Source of the DNA: Staphylococcus ratti
Lineage (GTDB): Bacteria > Bacillota > Bacilli > Staphylococcales > Staphylococcaceae
Assembly: GCF_020883535.1 (NCBI RefSeq)
Contig: NZ_CP086654.1
Coordinates: 1,612,001-1,676,000 of the forward strand
DNA: 64,000 bases
Direction of reading: 5' to 3'
Shown: positions 42,144-51,657 of the stretch, in pieces
How positions within the stretch are numbered: position 1 is the stretch's first letter
Layout: each line of letters begins with the position of its first letter
Position numbers and translations under genes: made by a program
Notes under the pieces: generated by a model
Databases searched by the model: none
Seen by the model: only the letters and a program-made list of their open reading frames with translations
What the model was told of the DNA's origin: nothing

Positions 42144-43275
42144 TAAAAATCACCTCTAGTTCTCTTTTTATCACTACATCATTGCCAGTCAAGATTTGTA
42201 TATTTTTAGAAGCTAAATAACTCATGTCTTTAAATTTTTGTGGATTTTTAATTAAAAAGGTGATTGCTGCTACCATTTGTTCAACATTATTACGTTCTGC
42301 TAAATAACCAGAAACACCATGCTCTACAAAGTCTGGTATGCCTCCAATAGAATTTGAAATCGGAACTAATCCTGAGCTCATTGCTTCATTTAAAGATACA
42401 CCTTGGGAATCGTGACGACTCGGCCCTAAATAAATACCATTTTGTGCATGTAATTGTGAAATTTCTTGTTGCGGTACGAACATTTTGTTTAAACTTACAT
42501 TACTGAAATGATTTAAAGGTGCTGTCAATTCATCAAATAATGGTCCATCTCCGTAAAGTGAAAAATGAAGTTTTTTAAACCATTTTTCTTTGGATAGCGC
42601 TAAGATCACAGCTACTGTTAAATCATTTGCATAATTTTTAGCTGTATAGGGTCGTATAGATAAAATTTTGAAACGATCCTCTTCTTTCTTTTCTCTATAC
42701 GGAAACATATGTTTATCGACGATATTAGGTATGATGTGATAATGATTTGGTGATACGCCTACAAAAGGATCAACATACAGCTCTTTTAACCCTCTAGAAA
42801 CATACACAAATTGAACATTCATATCTTCACGCGTCATTAATTTTTTAAAAAAAGCACGTTGATATGGATAATGTTCATCCTTTTTTCGCAACTGTTCATT
42901 TAGTGTTCTAGCCGAGGTTAAATAGTTATAATAGCGCGTATACCAAGCTTCAGCTTCAAATCCATGAATCCATACTACAACGTCAGGTTTTTGATCTAGT
43001 CGTTCAACAGCTTGGAACATTTTATAATTAATAAAATGAAAAAGTAATTTATCATAACGGTTATATAAAAGATGGTTGTATAACTGCGCTTCATTCATAT
43101 ACATGATTTTCACACCATCATAATATTCATCACGTTTAATTTTAGTTGTAAATACGACGATGGTAACATCTAAACCATGTGCCTGGTATCCTTTTACTCG
43201 TCTATGAATAAAAGCATTTGCGTAAATTTTCTCTTTATTAGGATACGCGTTTGTAATTAATAAATAACCCATCAT
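42136..43275 (-). CDS. Glycosyltransferase family 4 protein
   Basis: A 379-residue GT-B glycosyltransferase. The N-terminal half opens with LLITNAYPNKEKIYANAF. The C-terminal half has the E-x7-E-like segment DSQGVSLNEAMSSGLVPIS and IGGIPDFVEHGVSGYL, diagnostic of GT4. It is predicted to be cytosolic and to use a nucleotide sugar. ATG 43275 overlaps the upstream stop (ATGA). The acceptor is presumably the lipid-linked polymer made by this locus. Confidence 0.85.
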   Translation of the reverse strand: MMGYLLITNAYPNKEKIYANAFIHRRVKGYQAHGLDVTIVVFTTKIKRDEYYDGVKIMYMNEAQLYNHLLYNRYDKLLFHFINYKMFQAVERLDQKPDVVVWIHGFEAEAWYTRYYNYLTSARTLNEQLRKKDEHYPYQRAFFKKLMTREDMNVQFVYVSRGLKELYVDPFVGVSPNHYHIIPNIVDKHMFPYREKKEEDRFKILSIRPYTAKNYANDLTVAVILALSKEKWFKKLHFSLYGDGPLFDELTAPLNHFSNVSLNKMFVPQQEISQLHAQNGIYLGPSRHDSQGVSLNEAMSSGLVPISNSIGGIPDFVEHGVSGYLAERNNVEQMVAAITFLIKNPQKFKDMSYLASKNIQILTGNDVVIKRELEVIFNG

Positions 43276-45830
43276 TCAACCTCACTTTGTAACTTTTTGA
43301 TTTCTGACGTTAAATCTTCATCCTTAGGTCTTTTGATATTGTCATAAAGGTGATAAATCTCTAAAAATGACTTAATGACTGCTGTATCAAGTTTTTCTGC
43401 ACGTTTAATCCGAGCAATATACCAATGCTTCATATAAAAATTAAAGCGATATTTCATATATGTTTGTAAATAATCATGCTTTTTTAAGAAAGTTATCTTT
43501 TCTTTTTCAAGTTTCAAATATTTTTTGAAAAATGAAGATGAGATTGTATTCGTCATTGATTGCGCAATCGCAGCATAATAAACGTGAACCGTCGCATCTA
43601 TAGCTTTCACCTTTCGTGCGAAATGTATCAAATTAAGAAAGAATAATGAATCCTGACCTAATGCGCCTGGAACCATTTGAATTTTATGCTGTTTTACAAA
43701 TGACGTTCTAGCAATTAAAGCTTGAATGCTTGCTGTTTTCAGCTTCATTTGCTGTAAAACATTTTTTGTGTCGGTCGTTTCATCTTGATGCATTGCATTT
43801 ATAAATTGACGATAGTACTGATGCATGTGCGTTTTTTCATTGTCTACTTTAATCATATTACCTACTACAACGTCTAGATTATCATCAGCTTTTATCGTTT
43901 GTAACAATTGATTAATACCGTCTCCTACCCACTCATTGTCTGGATCTAAAAATGTTATATATGGCGCATTTGCCTGTTGTATTCCGATATTTCTTGGAGT
44001 TGAAGCGCTTCCAGACGGTGCCTCTAACCTAATCACCTTAAAATGACGGTACCACTTTTCATACAGTTGAATTGTCCGTCGTGTTAAAGCATCTGTAGAG
44101 CCATCATCTACTAAAATAATTTCAAATTCTGAAAATTGTGGGTTTCTAATTATAGATCTTAATGCTTTATGCTCTAGATGTGCACCATTATTATAGACAG
44201 GAATAATAATGCTCAATTGCGGCGTTTTATAAAGTGGCTCTTGAGGTGTTTCATTTAAAAACGTGTTATCACAAGCATACCCTTCTACATACTCATCGAC
44301 ACCCTTTTTGAATAATGTATGTGTATTATCTTGATAAGAACTAACAAATTGATTCGCACATGCCATTTTTGTAACAAAAGATGTGTTCGTGTATGTTAAT
44401 GTTGATACTAAGTCTTCCAAATATTCTGGCTGATAGTCATTTGTTGAATCAAAATACGTGTAAAATGGCGTTTGCACTTCTTCTACACTACGCACCATTA
44501 CTTTATGCACATAACTTTGATGCTCAAACATCATTAATGCCGCTTCATCATTATCATTTATAATGACTGACACTTTAGGCCATACTGTTGCCGAAGTATT
44601 CCTATCACACCATCTCGCCATACATTTTAGCCATTCAAAATGATTGTATTGCTTTAACACTTGTTGCGCACCAATTTTGCGTGCACGTTGTATGATAACT
44701 GGATCTAAATTCAAACTTGTAGCAACATCTTTTTTATCGAAAATCATTTGTACTTGTGGCATTTCAGAATTTACAAAGGTGTTGTAATTAGAAAAAATAA
44801 AATTGCCCATCCCTTGTAACTCAAAAATTCGATTCGCACACATTGTTCTAGAATATTTAATAGTATTTAAATTAATTGCAAAAGGATGATTAATATGCAT
44901 TTTCATCGTATTTTCATGTGTCAACGGTGCAGAAATATAAGGAATGTATTCTGATGGAAATTGATATTTCAGCTGATTTGACCATAAGTTCCGATCAAAA
45001 ATTGTTAATTCATGCGCACTCTCTAATACGCCGTCAAAAATTTGTTTCGCATCTTCATTACGTTCTTTATATTTTTCTAACCATGAGCCTGCGAACACAA
45101 CTTCTTCATTTTTTTGAACTTCTTTAGTAAACAAAGGTCTATGGATACCAAGATGAATAGGGAATTGTAAATGATGGATACGTGAATGTTTTAATACATT
45201 TCGATATGTCGGTATTAAATCTGCTTCTGTCGTTACAACGATATCTGCCAGTTTGGCATGTGGCAAAAAGACTTCAAAATTAACAGGATCTTCTTTATTA
45301 AAAAAAACAACCGGTACCCCTTTAGATTGAAATGATGCAACTAACGTTTGAAGTTCCTCAAACTTCTGACGATGAGGATTAGTTACCCCTTCCCAATAAC
45401 CGTCAATACCTCTCCAAGTTGAAGCAACAATGACAAAGTCAAATGCCCCTTGATGTGTGTGACCATTAAGATATGTTAAATGACACGCGCCATCCAACGC
45501 GTCAAATAAAAATTGATCAGCCACGATACCTACGTTTAAATCTAATTTTTTATAAATGTAAGACTGGGGCGAAGGTAATACTTGCTTGCTATACAAGTCA
45601 TTTCGATCACCCCTTCCATATTGGTGGAACGCCTGAATATAATCCACAAATTCTTTTAAAAAGGGGGCTTGATTAATTTCATAAATTGCTTTGTTAGGAG
45701 AAGTTTCCATAACGTCAGCAACCCGACTTAGCGAATTATACTCGTGTTTATCATAAGTGATTTCATCGCGCGTCATCTGAAAAGGTTTTGCTTTACCAAA
45801 GAGTATATATTTCAAAGAATTGAGCTTCAT
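43272..45830 (-). CDS. Two-domain glycosyltransferase: CgeB-like GT-B fused to GT2
   Basis: An 852-residue fusion. Residues about 85-400 resemble CgeB/DUF3880-type GT-B enzymes, with RIFELQGMGNFIFSNYN matching the C-terminal motif of that group. Residues about 537-780 are a GT-A family 2 domain with IIIPVYNNGAHLE, the DDGST motif near 574 and the DPDNEWVG metal motif. The last 70 residues are basic and helical. Two active sites suggest it adds two different sugars or makes a repeating unit. ATG 45830 overlaps the upstream stop (ATGA); an upstream in-frame start lies inside that gene. Confidence 0.85.
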   Translation of the reverse strand: MKLNSLKYILFGKAKPFQMTRDEITYDKHEYNSLSRVADVMETSPNKAIYEINQAPFLKEFVDYIQAFHQYGRGDRNDLYSKQVLPSPQSYIYKKLDLNVGIVADQFLFDALDGACHLTYLNGHTHQGAFDFVIVASTWRGIDGYWEGVTNPHRQKFEELQTLVASFQSKGVPVVFFNKEDPVNFEVFLPHAKLADIVVTTEADLIPTYRNVLKHSRIHHLQFPIHLGIHRPLFTKEVQKNEEVVFAGSWLEKYKERNEDAKQIFDGVLESAHELTIFDRNLWSNQLKYQFPSEYIPYISAPLTHENTMKMHINHPFAINLNTIKYSRTMCANRIFELQGMGNFIFSNYNTFVNSEMPQVQMIFDKKDVATSLNLDPVIIQRARKIGAQQVLKQYNHFEWLKCMARWCDRNTSATVWPKVSVIINDNDEAALMMFEHQSYVHKVMVRSVEEVQTPFYTYFDSTNDYQPEYLEDLVSTLTYTNTSFVTKMACANQFVSSYQDNTHTLFKKGVDEYVEGYACDNTFLNETPQEPLYKTPQLSIIIPVYNNGAHLEHKALRSIIRNPQFSEFEIILVDDGSTDALTRRTIQLYEKWYRHFKVIRLEAPSGSASTPRNIGIQQANAPYITFLDPDNEWVGDGINQLLQTIKADDNLDVVVGNMIKVDNEKTHMHQYYRQFINAMHQDETTDTKNVLQQMKLKTASIQALIARTSFVKQHKIQMVPGALGQDSLFFLNLIHFARKVKAIDATVHVYYAAIAQSMTNTISSSFFKKYLKLEKEKITFLKKHDYLQTYMKYRFNFYMKHWYIARIKRAEKLDTAVIKSFLEIYHLYDNIKRPKDEDLTSEIKKLQSEVE

Positions 45831-46390
45831 GAACGTCTCTCCCATAGTTTAATTTGGATACGCCCCAACTTTGATTCTCGTAATTTGAGATAACGCTTCA
45901 AAAGTGTGTCTTTCATTTCAATCAGCTGTTCTATTTGTGTGCGTTGCTTCAAATTATCTCCAAGTAACTTCTTCACTGCCAATTGTTGTTGCTGATTTTG
46001 AAGCAATTGATGTATGTATAAATGACTTGCAATCGCTTGCCAAGCATTTTCCACTTCTATTGTTGACGTTTTCTTAGTTTCGCTATCATACATAAACGTC
46101 GGTTCACTCATATTAATAACTTGATAATGGTTCGTTTCAAAATTAAAATGTTTAAATAACATAAGTGAAACGTCATCTCGTTTCACAAAAACTCGCTTTT
46201 CGTTTAATAATAACGCTAATTTATCATGCTCGTATTCATACAAAACTTTTGCATAATCAGGGTGTTGATGGTACTGCTTCACATTTTGCATTGCTTCATC
46301 TTCATAGACTCGGAGAATCCCTTCATTTAAACGTACATAACAATGTGTATAAGGTAATGATTTTAAAAATGCTTTTTTGTCATCATCCAT
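45827..46390 (-). CDS. Hypothetical protein of the polysaccharide locus, 187 aa
   Basis: A soluble protein without signal or membrane segments. Its C-terminal half (about residues 110-180) is Gln/Leu/Lys-rich and likely a coiled coil. ATG 46390 directly follows the stop of the upstream glycosyltransferase gene (TAAATG), and its own stop overlaps the next start, so it is translated as part of the same operon. It may be an adaptor for the glycosyltransferases, but the family is not recognised. Confidence 0.6.
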   Translation of the reverse strand: MDDDKKAFLKSLPYTHCYVRLNEGILRVYEDEAMQNVKQYHQHPDYAKVLYEYEHDKLALLLNEKRVFVKRDDVSLMLFKHFNFETNHYQVINMSEPTFMYDSETKKTSTIEVENAWQAIASHLYIHQLLQNQQQQLAVKKLLGDNLKQRTQIEQLIEMKDTLLKRYLKLRESKLGRIQIKLWERRS

Positions 46391-47584
46391 TTAAACACCT
46401 CTTAATTTACCGGTTAACTTAGGAAAATTATTTTCCCAAATAAATTGTTTATCTCTTAAATTTTTCGTTGTGTTAATAATATGTTCCAATAAATCAGGAT
46501 TATTTTTAATTTGCTCAATATAATCTAAAATCTCATCCGTAGATGCGCCTGCTTTAGCAAAACCTAACTGTTGGGCATTAATCAATTCGCCCGTGTAACC
46601 TCCAATATTACTCACTACTGGTGTTCCTGAACAAATACTATCAACTATTTTACCAGGCATGACATTCATGAACACCTCGCTTGGTTCGAGTATAGATAGT
46701 GAAACGTGATGTTTGGAAATCGCTTTCAAACATTCATCTCTTTTCATAGGGGGAACTAAATGAATATACCTCATACCTTCTTGCCTTACCGCTTCTCTAA
46801 AACGATTAGCTTGTACACCATAAATAATGGCTGTCATGTGTATGTTTTTATGATTTAAACCTCTAGCAATGGCAATGAGCTGTTCAACATCTTGTGCATA
46901 TCCAATATTTCCTGTATAAACTACCGAAAATGTTTCGGCTTTTTCAGTTGAAACGAGCTCCTCTTTTGAAATTGCGTTTGGCAAATAAATCATTTCGTTA
47001 TTTTTACCCAACATTGTATTGATATACGTTTGGAAATAAGGGTTATTAACTACAATGTCATCGGCTTTGAGGTACATTTGTTTTTCTAACCACTTTAATA
47101 AAGGCAACGAAAATTTAATTTTGATTTTCTTTAAACTTACAAAACTATCTGGCCATAAATCTCTAATTTCCAAAAAATATTTAGCCTTTTGATTCCTCTT
47201 AAAAAATAATGTTGCCCATGCCAAAAAAATATTCGGGCTTGTAACATAGACGTTTTCATAATTACCAAGCTTTTTTAAATAAATGCGTACTCTAATCATT
47301 AATTCGATATAATAAAGCAAACGATGAAACAAATCTGTGTGTTGTTTTTGACAATGCATACGAATTCTAATGATACGGTACCCTTCCAAAGCATTTAATT
47401 CAGAATCATCAAAATAAGTTCGATCTTCAAACAAAGCATGATTGGGATAAGAAGGTTCTGTTGTAACTATCAAAGGCTGATACCCTGCTTTTTCAAATTG
47501 TTTATAAAGTTGTTTCATCCGATTTGCAGCTGAACCTAATTCAGGATAAAAGTTTTGACTAATGAGTAATATTTTTCCTTTCAT
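46391..47584 (-). CDS. Glycosyltransferase family 4 protein (WcaI/WbuB-like)
   Basis: A 397-residue GT-B enzyme. ISQNFYPELGSAANRM at the N-terminus is typical of WcaI/WbuB-like capsule and O-antigen glycosyltransferases. FSVVYTGNIGYAQDVEQL opens the donor-binding half, and SICSGTPVVSNIGGYTGE follows near the C-terminus. AGAAAGGATTCGAT precedes the ATG. The gene lies between the exporter permease and the 187-residue protein. The sugar is not predictable. Confidence 0.85.
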   Translation of the reverse strand: MKGKILLISQNFYPELGSAANRMKQLYKQFEKAGYQPLIVTTEPSYPNHALFEDRTYFDDSELNALEGYRIIRIRMHCQKQHTDLFHRLLYYIELMIRVRIYLKKLGNYENVYVTSPNIFLAWATLFFKRNQKAKYFLEIRDLWPDSFVSLKKIKIKFSLPLLKWLEKQMYLKADDIVVNNPYFQTYINTMLGKNNEMIYLPNAISKEELVSTEKAETFSVVYTGNIGYAQDVEQLIAIARGLNHKNIHMTAIIYGVQANRFREAVRQEGMRYIHLVPPMKRDECLKAISKHHVSLSILEPSEVFMNVMPGKIVDSICSGTPVVSNIGGYTGELINAQQLGFAKAGASTDEILDYIEQIKNNPDLLEHIINTTKNLRDKQFIWENNFPKLTGKLRGV

Positions 47585-47603
47585 ATCGAATCCTTTCTAT
47601 CCT

Positions 47604-48416
47604 TTAAAGGAAGTCTAATAATCGATCTTTAAAACGATGATGAACAAGTGCACCAAGCGTTAACACAAGCAACGTAAATGACCAATAATAAAGATGGTCA
47701 GCTGCTGTACCATATAGGACTGGGCTATGGTGAACGAATGCGCTCCTATAAACTTCCACTAAGTATGTAAATGGATTAAGTCGCGCGATGGTCTGTAATA
47801 TCGGTTGTGCAGAACCAATCCCCCAAAATATAGGTGTCATAAAAAAGCCAAGTCTAAGCACATTCTGTAATACATTTTTCGTATCTCTTACTACAATGAC
47901 TAAGGAACTCATCAATAAAGAGATACCAAAAATAGCAGGGAAAGCAGCTAAAATAAAGTATAAAAATAGAAAATATTTCCAAAACGGAACATAGCCATGT
48001 AACAGGGATACAACAAATAAAATGCTTGTCATAAACATCAAATTAAATAATGTGTTCGTAAATGAAATCGAAAGTAATACAGATGAAGGGAATTTCATTT
48101 TTGTTACAAGACTTAAATTCGATTGAATGGCATTTGCTCCAGAATTAATACTTTGCGAAATAAACAACCAAGGAAATAATCCAGATATTAAATGGACAAT
48201 AAAGGGAGCGCCATCAACTAGACGATCTCCCCCTCCTCTTAACCCCAATCCAAAAATCAAATAATAGACACCCACTTGCATGATTGGTTGCAAAATATTC
48301 CAAAAAACACCTAAATAATGGTTGGAATATTGGCTTTTCATATTATAGACAGCAAGTTGCAGTATTTGCTGCCAGTTTTCAAATTGTTCTTTAAGAATAA
48401 TAATTAACGCTTTCAC
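47604..48416 (-). CDS. Polysaccharide ABC-2 exporter permease (TagG/Wzm-like)
   Basis: A 270-residue membrane protein with about six helices of the ABC-2 type. YLGVFWNILQPIMQVGVYYLIF near the N-terminus and RLNPFTYLVEVYRSAF near the C-terminus are typical of teichoic-acid and O-antigen exporters. It should pair with the ATPase encoded at 38112-39020. The start is GTG 48416 with a modest TAGTAGG site. It follows the dehydrogenase gene by 28 bases. Confidence 0.88.
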   Translation of the reverse strand: MKALIIILKEQFENWQQILQLAVYNMKSQYSNHYLGVFWNILQPIMQVGVYYLIFGLGLRGGGDRLVDGAPFIVHLISGLFPWLFISQSINSGANAIQSNLSLVTKMKFPSSVLLSISFTNTLFNLMFMTSILFVVSLLHGYVPFWKYFLFLYFILAAFPAIFGISLLMSSLVIVVRDTKNVLQNVLRLGFFMTPIFWGIGSAQPILQTIARLNPFTYLVEVYRSAFVHHSPVLYGTAADHLYYWSFTLLVLTLGALVHHRFKDRLLDFL

Positions 48417-48444
48417 AATATAACCTACTATCTAAATGGACTTA

Positions 48445-49707
48445 TTATTTTTGATAGAATTCATATAAGTTACCGTAATTATAGTATTGAACTGATTCAA
48501 AGTCACTTTGAACGACATTTTTTGTATCAAAAATCACTTTATCTTTCATTGTTTCAAAGTCAGCATCTGTAAGTCGCTTAAATTCCGAATGATCACTTAA
48601 GATTAAAACCAATGATGCATCTGAAACTGCTTTTTGAATGTCTTTTTCAACAAAATCTAATTCAACATGTGGATCATATGTTACAACGTTTAAGTCTGTT
48701 TCTTGGCACAATAATTTATAAATATCAAACGCAGGTGATTCTCGAATATCATCTACATCCCCTTTATATGTCAAACCAAACACCGCAATTTTCTTTCCTT
48801 CTAATGTACGAATCATTTTTTTCGTATTCTCAACCACATACTCAGGCATCGAACGGTTTACTTTGCGTCCAGTTTGAATTAAAGGTGAGTTTTCAGGATC
48901 TTTTGCAATAATGAAATACGGATCTACTGCTAAACAATGACCACCAACACCTGGGCCTGGTAAATGAATATTTACTCTCGGATGTTTGTTTGCCATTTCA
49001 ATAACATCTAATACATTGATATTTAAATTGTTACTTATTTTGGCAAGTTCATTTGCAAGTGCAATGTTTAAATCACGGTAAGTATTTTCCATTAACTTGC
49101 TCATTTCTGCAGTTCTTGCATCTGTTTCAATCATCTCACCTTTAACAAACGTACTGTAAACGCGTTTTCCCGCTTCAATACACTTAGGTGTAATCCCGCC
49201 TATAATGCGGTTATTATTAATTAATTCCTCTAAAATTTTACCCGGCAATACACGTTCTGGGCAATGAACAAGATACAAATCTTCACCAATTGTAAAACCT
49301 TGTTTTTCTAAAAATGGTTTAACATGATCATCCATTGTTCTAGGCGCGATTGTAGATTCAACAATGACCGTATTTCCCTTTCTTAAATAAGGTACAATGC
49401 TTTCTGTAGCACTCATTACGATAGAAATATCACAAGACTCATATTCATCATCATTATTAGGTGTTGGAACTGCGATAATAAATGCATCTGCTTCTTCTGG
49501 TGTTTGAGATGCCTTAAATTTGCCTGTCGCTAAAACTTCTTCATAGGCTTCCTGTAGTCCAGGTTCTTCGATGTGAATATGACCGTTATTTAAACTATTA
49601 ACTGCTTTTTCATTAATATCCACACCAATAACCTCTACGCCATGCTTGGCGAACATAATTGATGTTGGTAAACCAATATATCCTAATCCTACAGTAGTTA
49701 ATTTCAT
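48445..49707 (-). CDS. UDP-N-acetyl-D-mannosamine dehydrogenase-like nucleotide sugar dehydrogenase
   Basis: Oxidises a UDP-sugar to its uronic acid, probably UDP-ManNAc to UDP-ManNAcA. The NAD loop GLGYIGLPTS is at the N-terminus, the ESTIAPRT segment follows, and the catalytic cysteine is in GPGVGGHCLAVDPYF. At 420 residues it has the length of S. aureus CapO (UDP-ManNAc dehydrogenase). ATG 49707 has an AAGGGTG site; the in-frame start at 49734 is less likely. It heads the locus. No UDP-GlcNAc 2-epimerase gene is in the window, so the substrate would come from an enzyme elsewhere. Confidence 0.88.
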   Translation of the reverse strand: MKLTTVGLGYIGLPTSIMFAKHGVEVIGVDINEKAVNSLNNGHIHIEEPGLQEAYEEVLATGKFKASQTPEEADAFIIAVPTPNNDDEYESCDISIVMSATESIVPYLRKGNTVIVESTIAPRTMDDHVKPFLEKQGFTIGEDLYLVHCPERVLPGKILEELINNNRIIGGITPKCIEAGKRVYSTFVKGEMIETDARTAEMSKLMENTYRDLNIALANELAKISNNLNINVLDVIEMANKHPRVNIHLPGPGVGGHCLAVDPYFIIAKDPENSPLIQTGRKVNRSMPEYVVENTKKMIRTLEGKKIAVFGLTYKGDVDDIRESPAFDIYKLLCQETDLNVVTYDPHVELDFVEKDIQKAVSDASLVLILSDHSEFKRLTDADFETMKDKVIFDTKNVVQSDFESVQYYNYGNLYEFYQK

Positions 49708-49956
49708 TTCATACACCCTTCTCGTCTTAATCAATATTCTGGTCTTTTCCCGAAAGATATTAAACCTATATTAATTCTTAATTAAAATTACTTTGATTTC
49801 AATCATTAACCTATTTTACAACCTAATTTTAACAACAACTTAATTTTAAATCAAACTTAAATTTACATTCTTTACATTTTCTTAATATTATCCGAACCAT
49901 CACACAACCATATAAAACATGAAATTTAACTCACCTATTATTATGCACTATAAAAT

Positions 49957-49995
49957 AAAAACCTCAACGTATCTACAGATGTTCGTTGAGGTTTT
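49957..49995 (-). terminator. pgcA terminator
   Basis: On the minus strand AACCTCAACG (49992-49983) pairs with CGTTGAGGTT (49969-49960), followed by TTTTTATTTT. It separates pgcA from the polysaccharide locus. The 222 bases downstream, before the dehydrogenase gene, are AT-rich and must hold its promoter, which I could not place. Confidence 0.88.
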
Positions 49996-50004
49996 AACTT
50001 GTTG

Positions 50005-51648
50005 CTATAAATATGTTTGTTGAAATTCATGAATAACAGCGTCAAAATCTGGAACATTTAATGAAAAGTATATTTTCATTTTAGGTTCTGTACCTGAAGG
50101 CCGCACAGCGATGAATCCTTCATCAAATGTAAAACGCACGACATCTGATTTTGGAAGAGTGATAGCGTGTTTTTCTCCCGTTTCTAAATTCATACAGACA
50201 GAAGCTAAATAATCCTCACGCGTTTTTATTTTCATACCGCATAAATGACTTTCTTTATAAGTTTTAAAAAGCATCATTAATTCGTGAATCTTTTCTTTGC
50301 CTTCTTTGCCTTCATATATAGGAGACAAGGTTTTATCTTCAAAACGACCTACTTGTCGATAGATATCTTCCAATACATCGTGAAAGGTCATCCCTTTCTG
50401 ATAGCATTGTTGCTTATACTTTACTAACAAAGGAATGCATTGGATTGCATCTTTATCCCTTGAAAAGTCTTGGAGCAAATAACCATGACTTTCTTCATAA
50501 GCTAATATTAATTGCTTATCACTATTCTCTCGTTGTTGCAGTTGTTCAGAAATAAACTTAAATCCTGTTAATACATCGACCACTTCTAAGCCAAGATGCT
50601 GTGCCAAGGCATCGCTTGTGGCACCTGTCACAATTGTTTTGACAATGTATGGGTGTTGTACTTCTTTAATACTTTCTTTTGAACGAAGTGCCATTAAAAG
50701 TAAGCCGATTTCATTGCCATTGAAAAAATAATGCGATCCATCTTTATAACGTTCAACTACCCCAAAGCGATCAGCATCAGGATCTGTGGCAATAATCAAA
50801 TCTGAATGTACACGTTCTGCTAATTTAAACGCATGTTCAAATGCAACTGGGTCTTCAGGGTTCGCTGTAGTACACGTAGGAAATGCACCATCTGGGACGG
50901 ATTGTGCTTCATCAATATCGAAGTTTTCAAAACCAAGACGTTTTAAGATTGTTGCTGTCAATGGCAAACTCGTACCATGTAAACTTGTTAAGAGAATACG
51001 TGCCCCTTGATCTTGAATGCTTTCATAAAGTGCTGTGACATGTTGGATATAGCTTTCTTTCACAGCGTGTGGTAAATAACGAATCAATCCCTTTTCCATT
51101 AAAGGGTCAAATGCATCAACTTCTATATTTAACGCAGATTCATTACGTTCAATCGCCACGCTTAATTGTTCCGAAGCTTCTGGCAAAAGTTGACCGCCTT
51201 CATGATTGTATATTTTGATTCCATTGTAATCACTTGGGTTGTGGCTTGCTGTAATCATAATCCCAGCATCTGCTTTTAAATAACGTACGGCAAAAGACAA
51301 TTCGGGAGTTGATTTATAAGTGTCTGATAAGACGACATATACAGATTGTGTAGCTAAAACCTTCGCCATTTCTTTTGCGAATGCTTCGGATAAAAACCGT
51401 GTATCATAATGTATGACAACTAATGGTTCAACAAGTTCACGACGAAGAAATTGTGCGAGTCCAAGCGCTATCTTACGAACAGTAAATTTATTAAGCCGTC
51501 CAGGGCCGAGGCCAAATTTGCTTCTTATTCCTGCAGTGCCGAATTTCAATTTATCTTCAAAAGCGGCATTACGCTCTTCTTCTGTTTGTTGATCATAGAA
51601 GTCTTTTACTAAACTTTCTTCTAAACGTGACATCCACTGTGCCTTCAA
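50005..51648 (-). CDS. pgcA: Phosphoglucomutase (alpha-D-phosphohexomutase)
   Basis: Interconverts glucose-6-phosphate and glucose-1-phosphate, feeding UDP-glucose for glycolipid and polymer synthesis. The phosphoserine loop ITASHNPSDYNGIKIYN, the metal loop DPDADRFG and the phosphate-binding RPSGTEPK are all intact. The start is probably TTG 51648: AAGGAAGGTG lies six bases before it, while GTG 51657 overlaps that site. This gives 547 residues, near the S. aureus PgcA length. S. aureus carries pgcA elsewhere as far as I know, so the location beside the polysaccharide locus suggests a functional link. Confidence 0.88.
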   Translation of the reverse strand: MKAQWMSRLEESLVKDFYDQQTEEERNAAFEDKLKFGTAGIRSKFGLGPGRLNKFTVRKIALGLAQFLRRELVEPLVVIHYDTRFLSEAFAKEMAKVLATQSVYVVLSDTYKSTPELSFAVRYLKADAGIMITASHNPSDYNGIKIYNHEGGQLLPEASEQLSVAIERNESALNIEVDAFDPLMEKGLIRYLPHAVKESYIQHVTALYESIQDQGARILLTSLHGTSLPLTATILKRLGFENFDIDEAQSVPDGAFPTCTTANPEDPVAFEHAFKLAERVHSDLIIATDPDADRFGVVERYKDGSHYFFNGNEIGLLLMALRSKESIKEVQHPYIVKTIVTGATSDALAQHLGLEVVDVLTGFKFISEQLQQRENSDKQLILAYEESHGYLLQDFSRDKDAIQCIPLLVKYKQQCYQKGMTFHDVLEDIYRQVGRFEDKTLSPIYEGKEGKEKIHELMMLFKTYKESHLCGMKIKTREDYLASVCMNLETGEKHAITLPKSDVVRFTFDEGFIAVRPSGTEPKMKIYFSLNVPDFDAVIHEFQQTYL

Positions 51649-51657
51649 AATGCGCAC

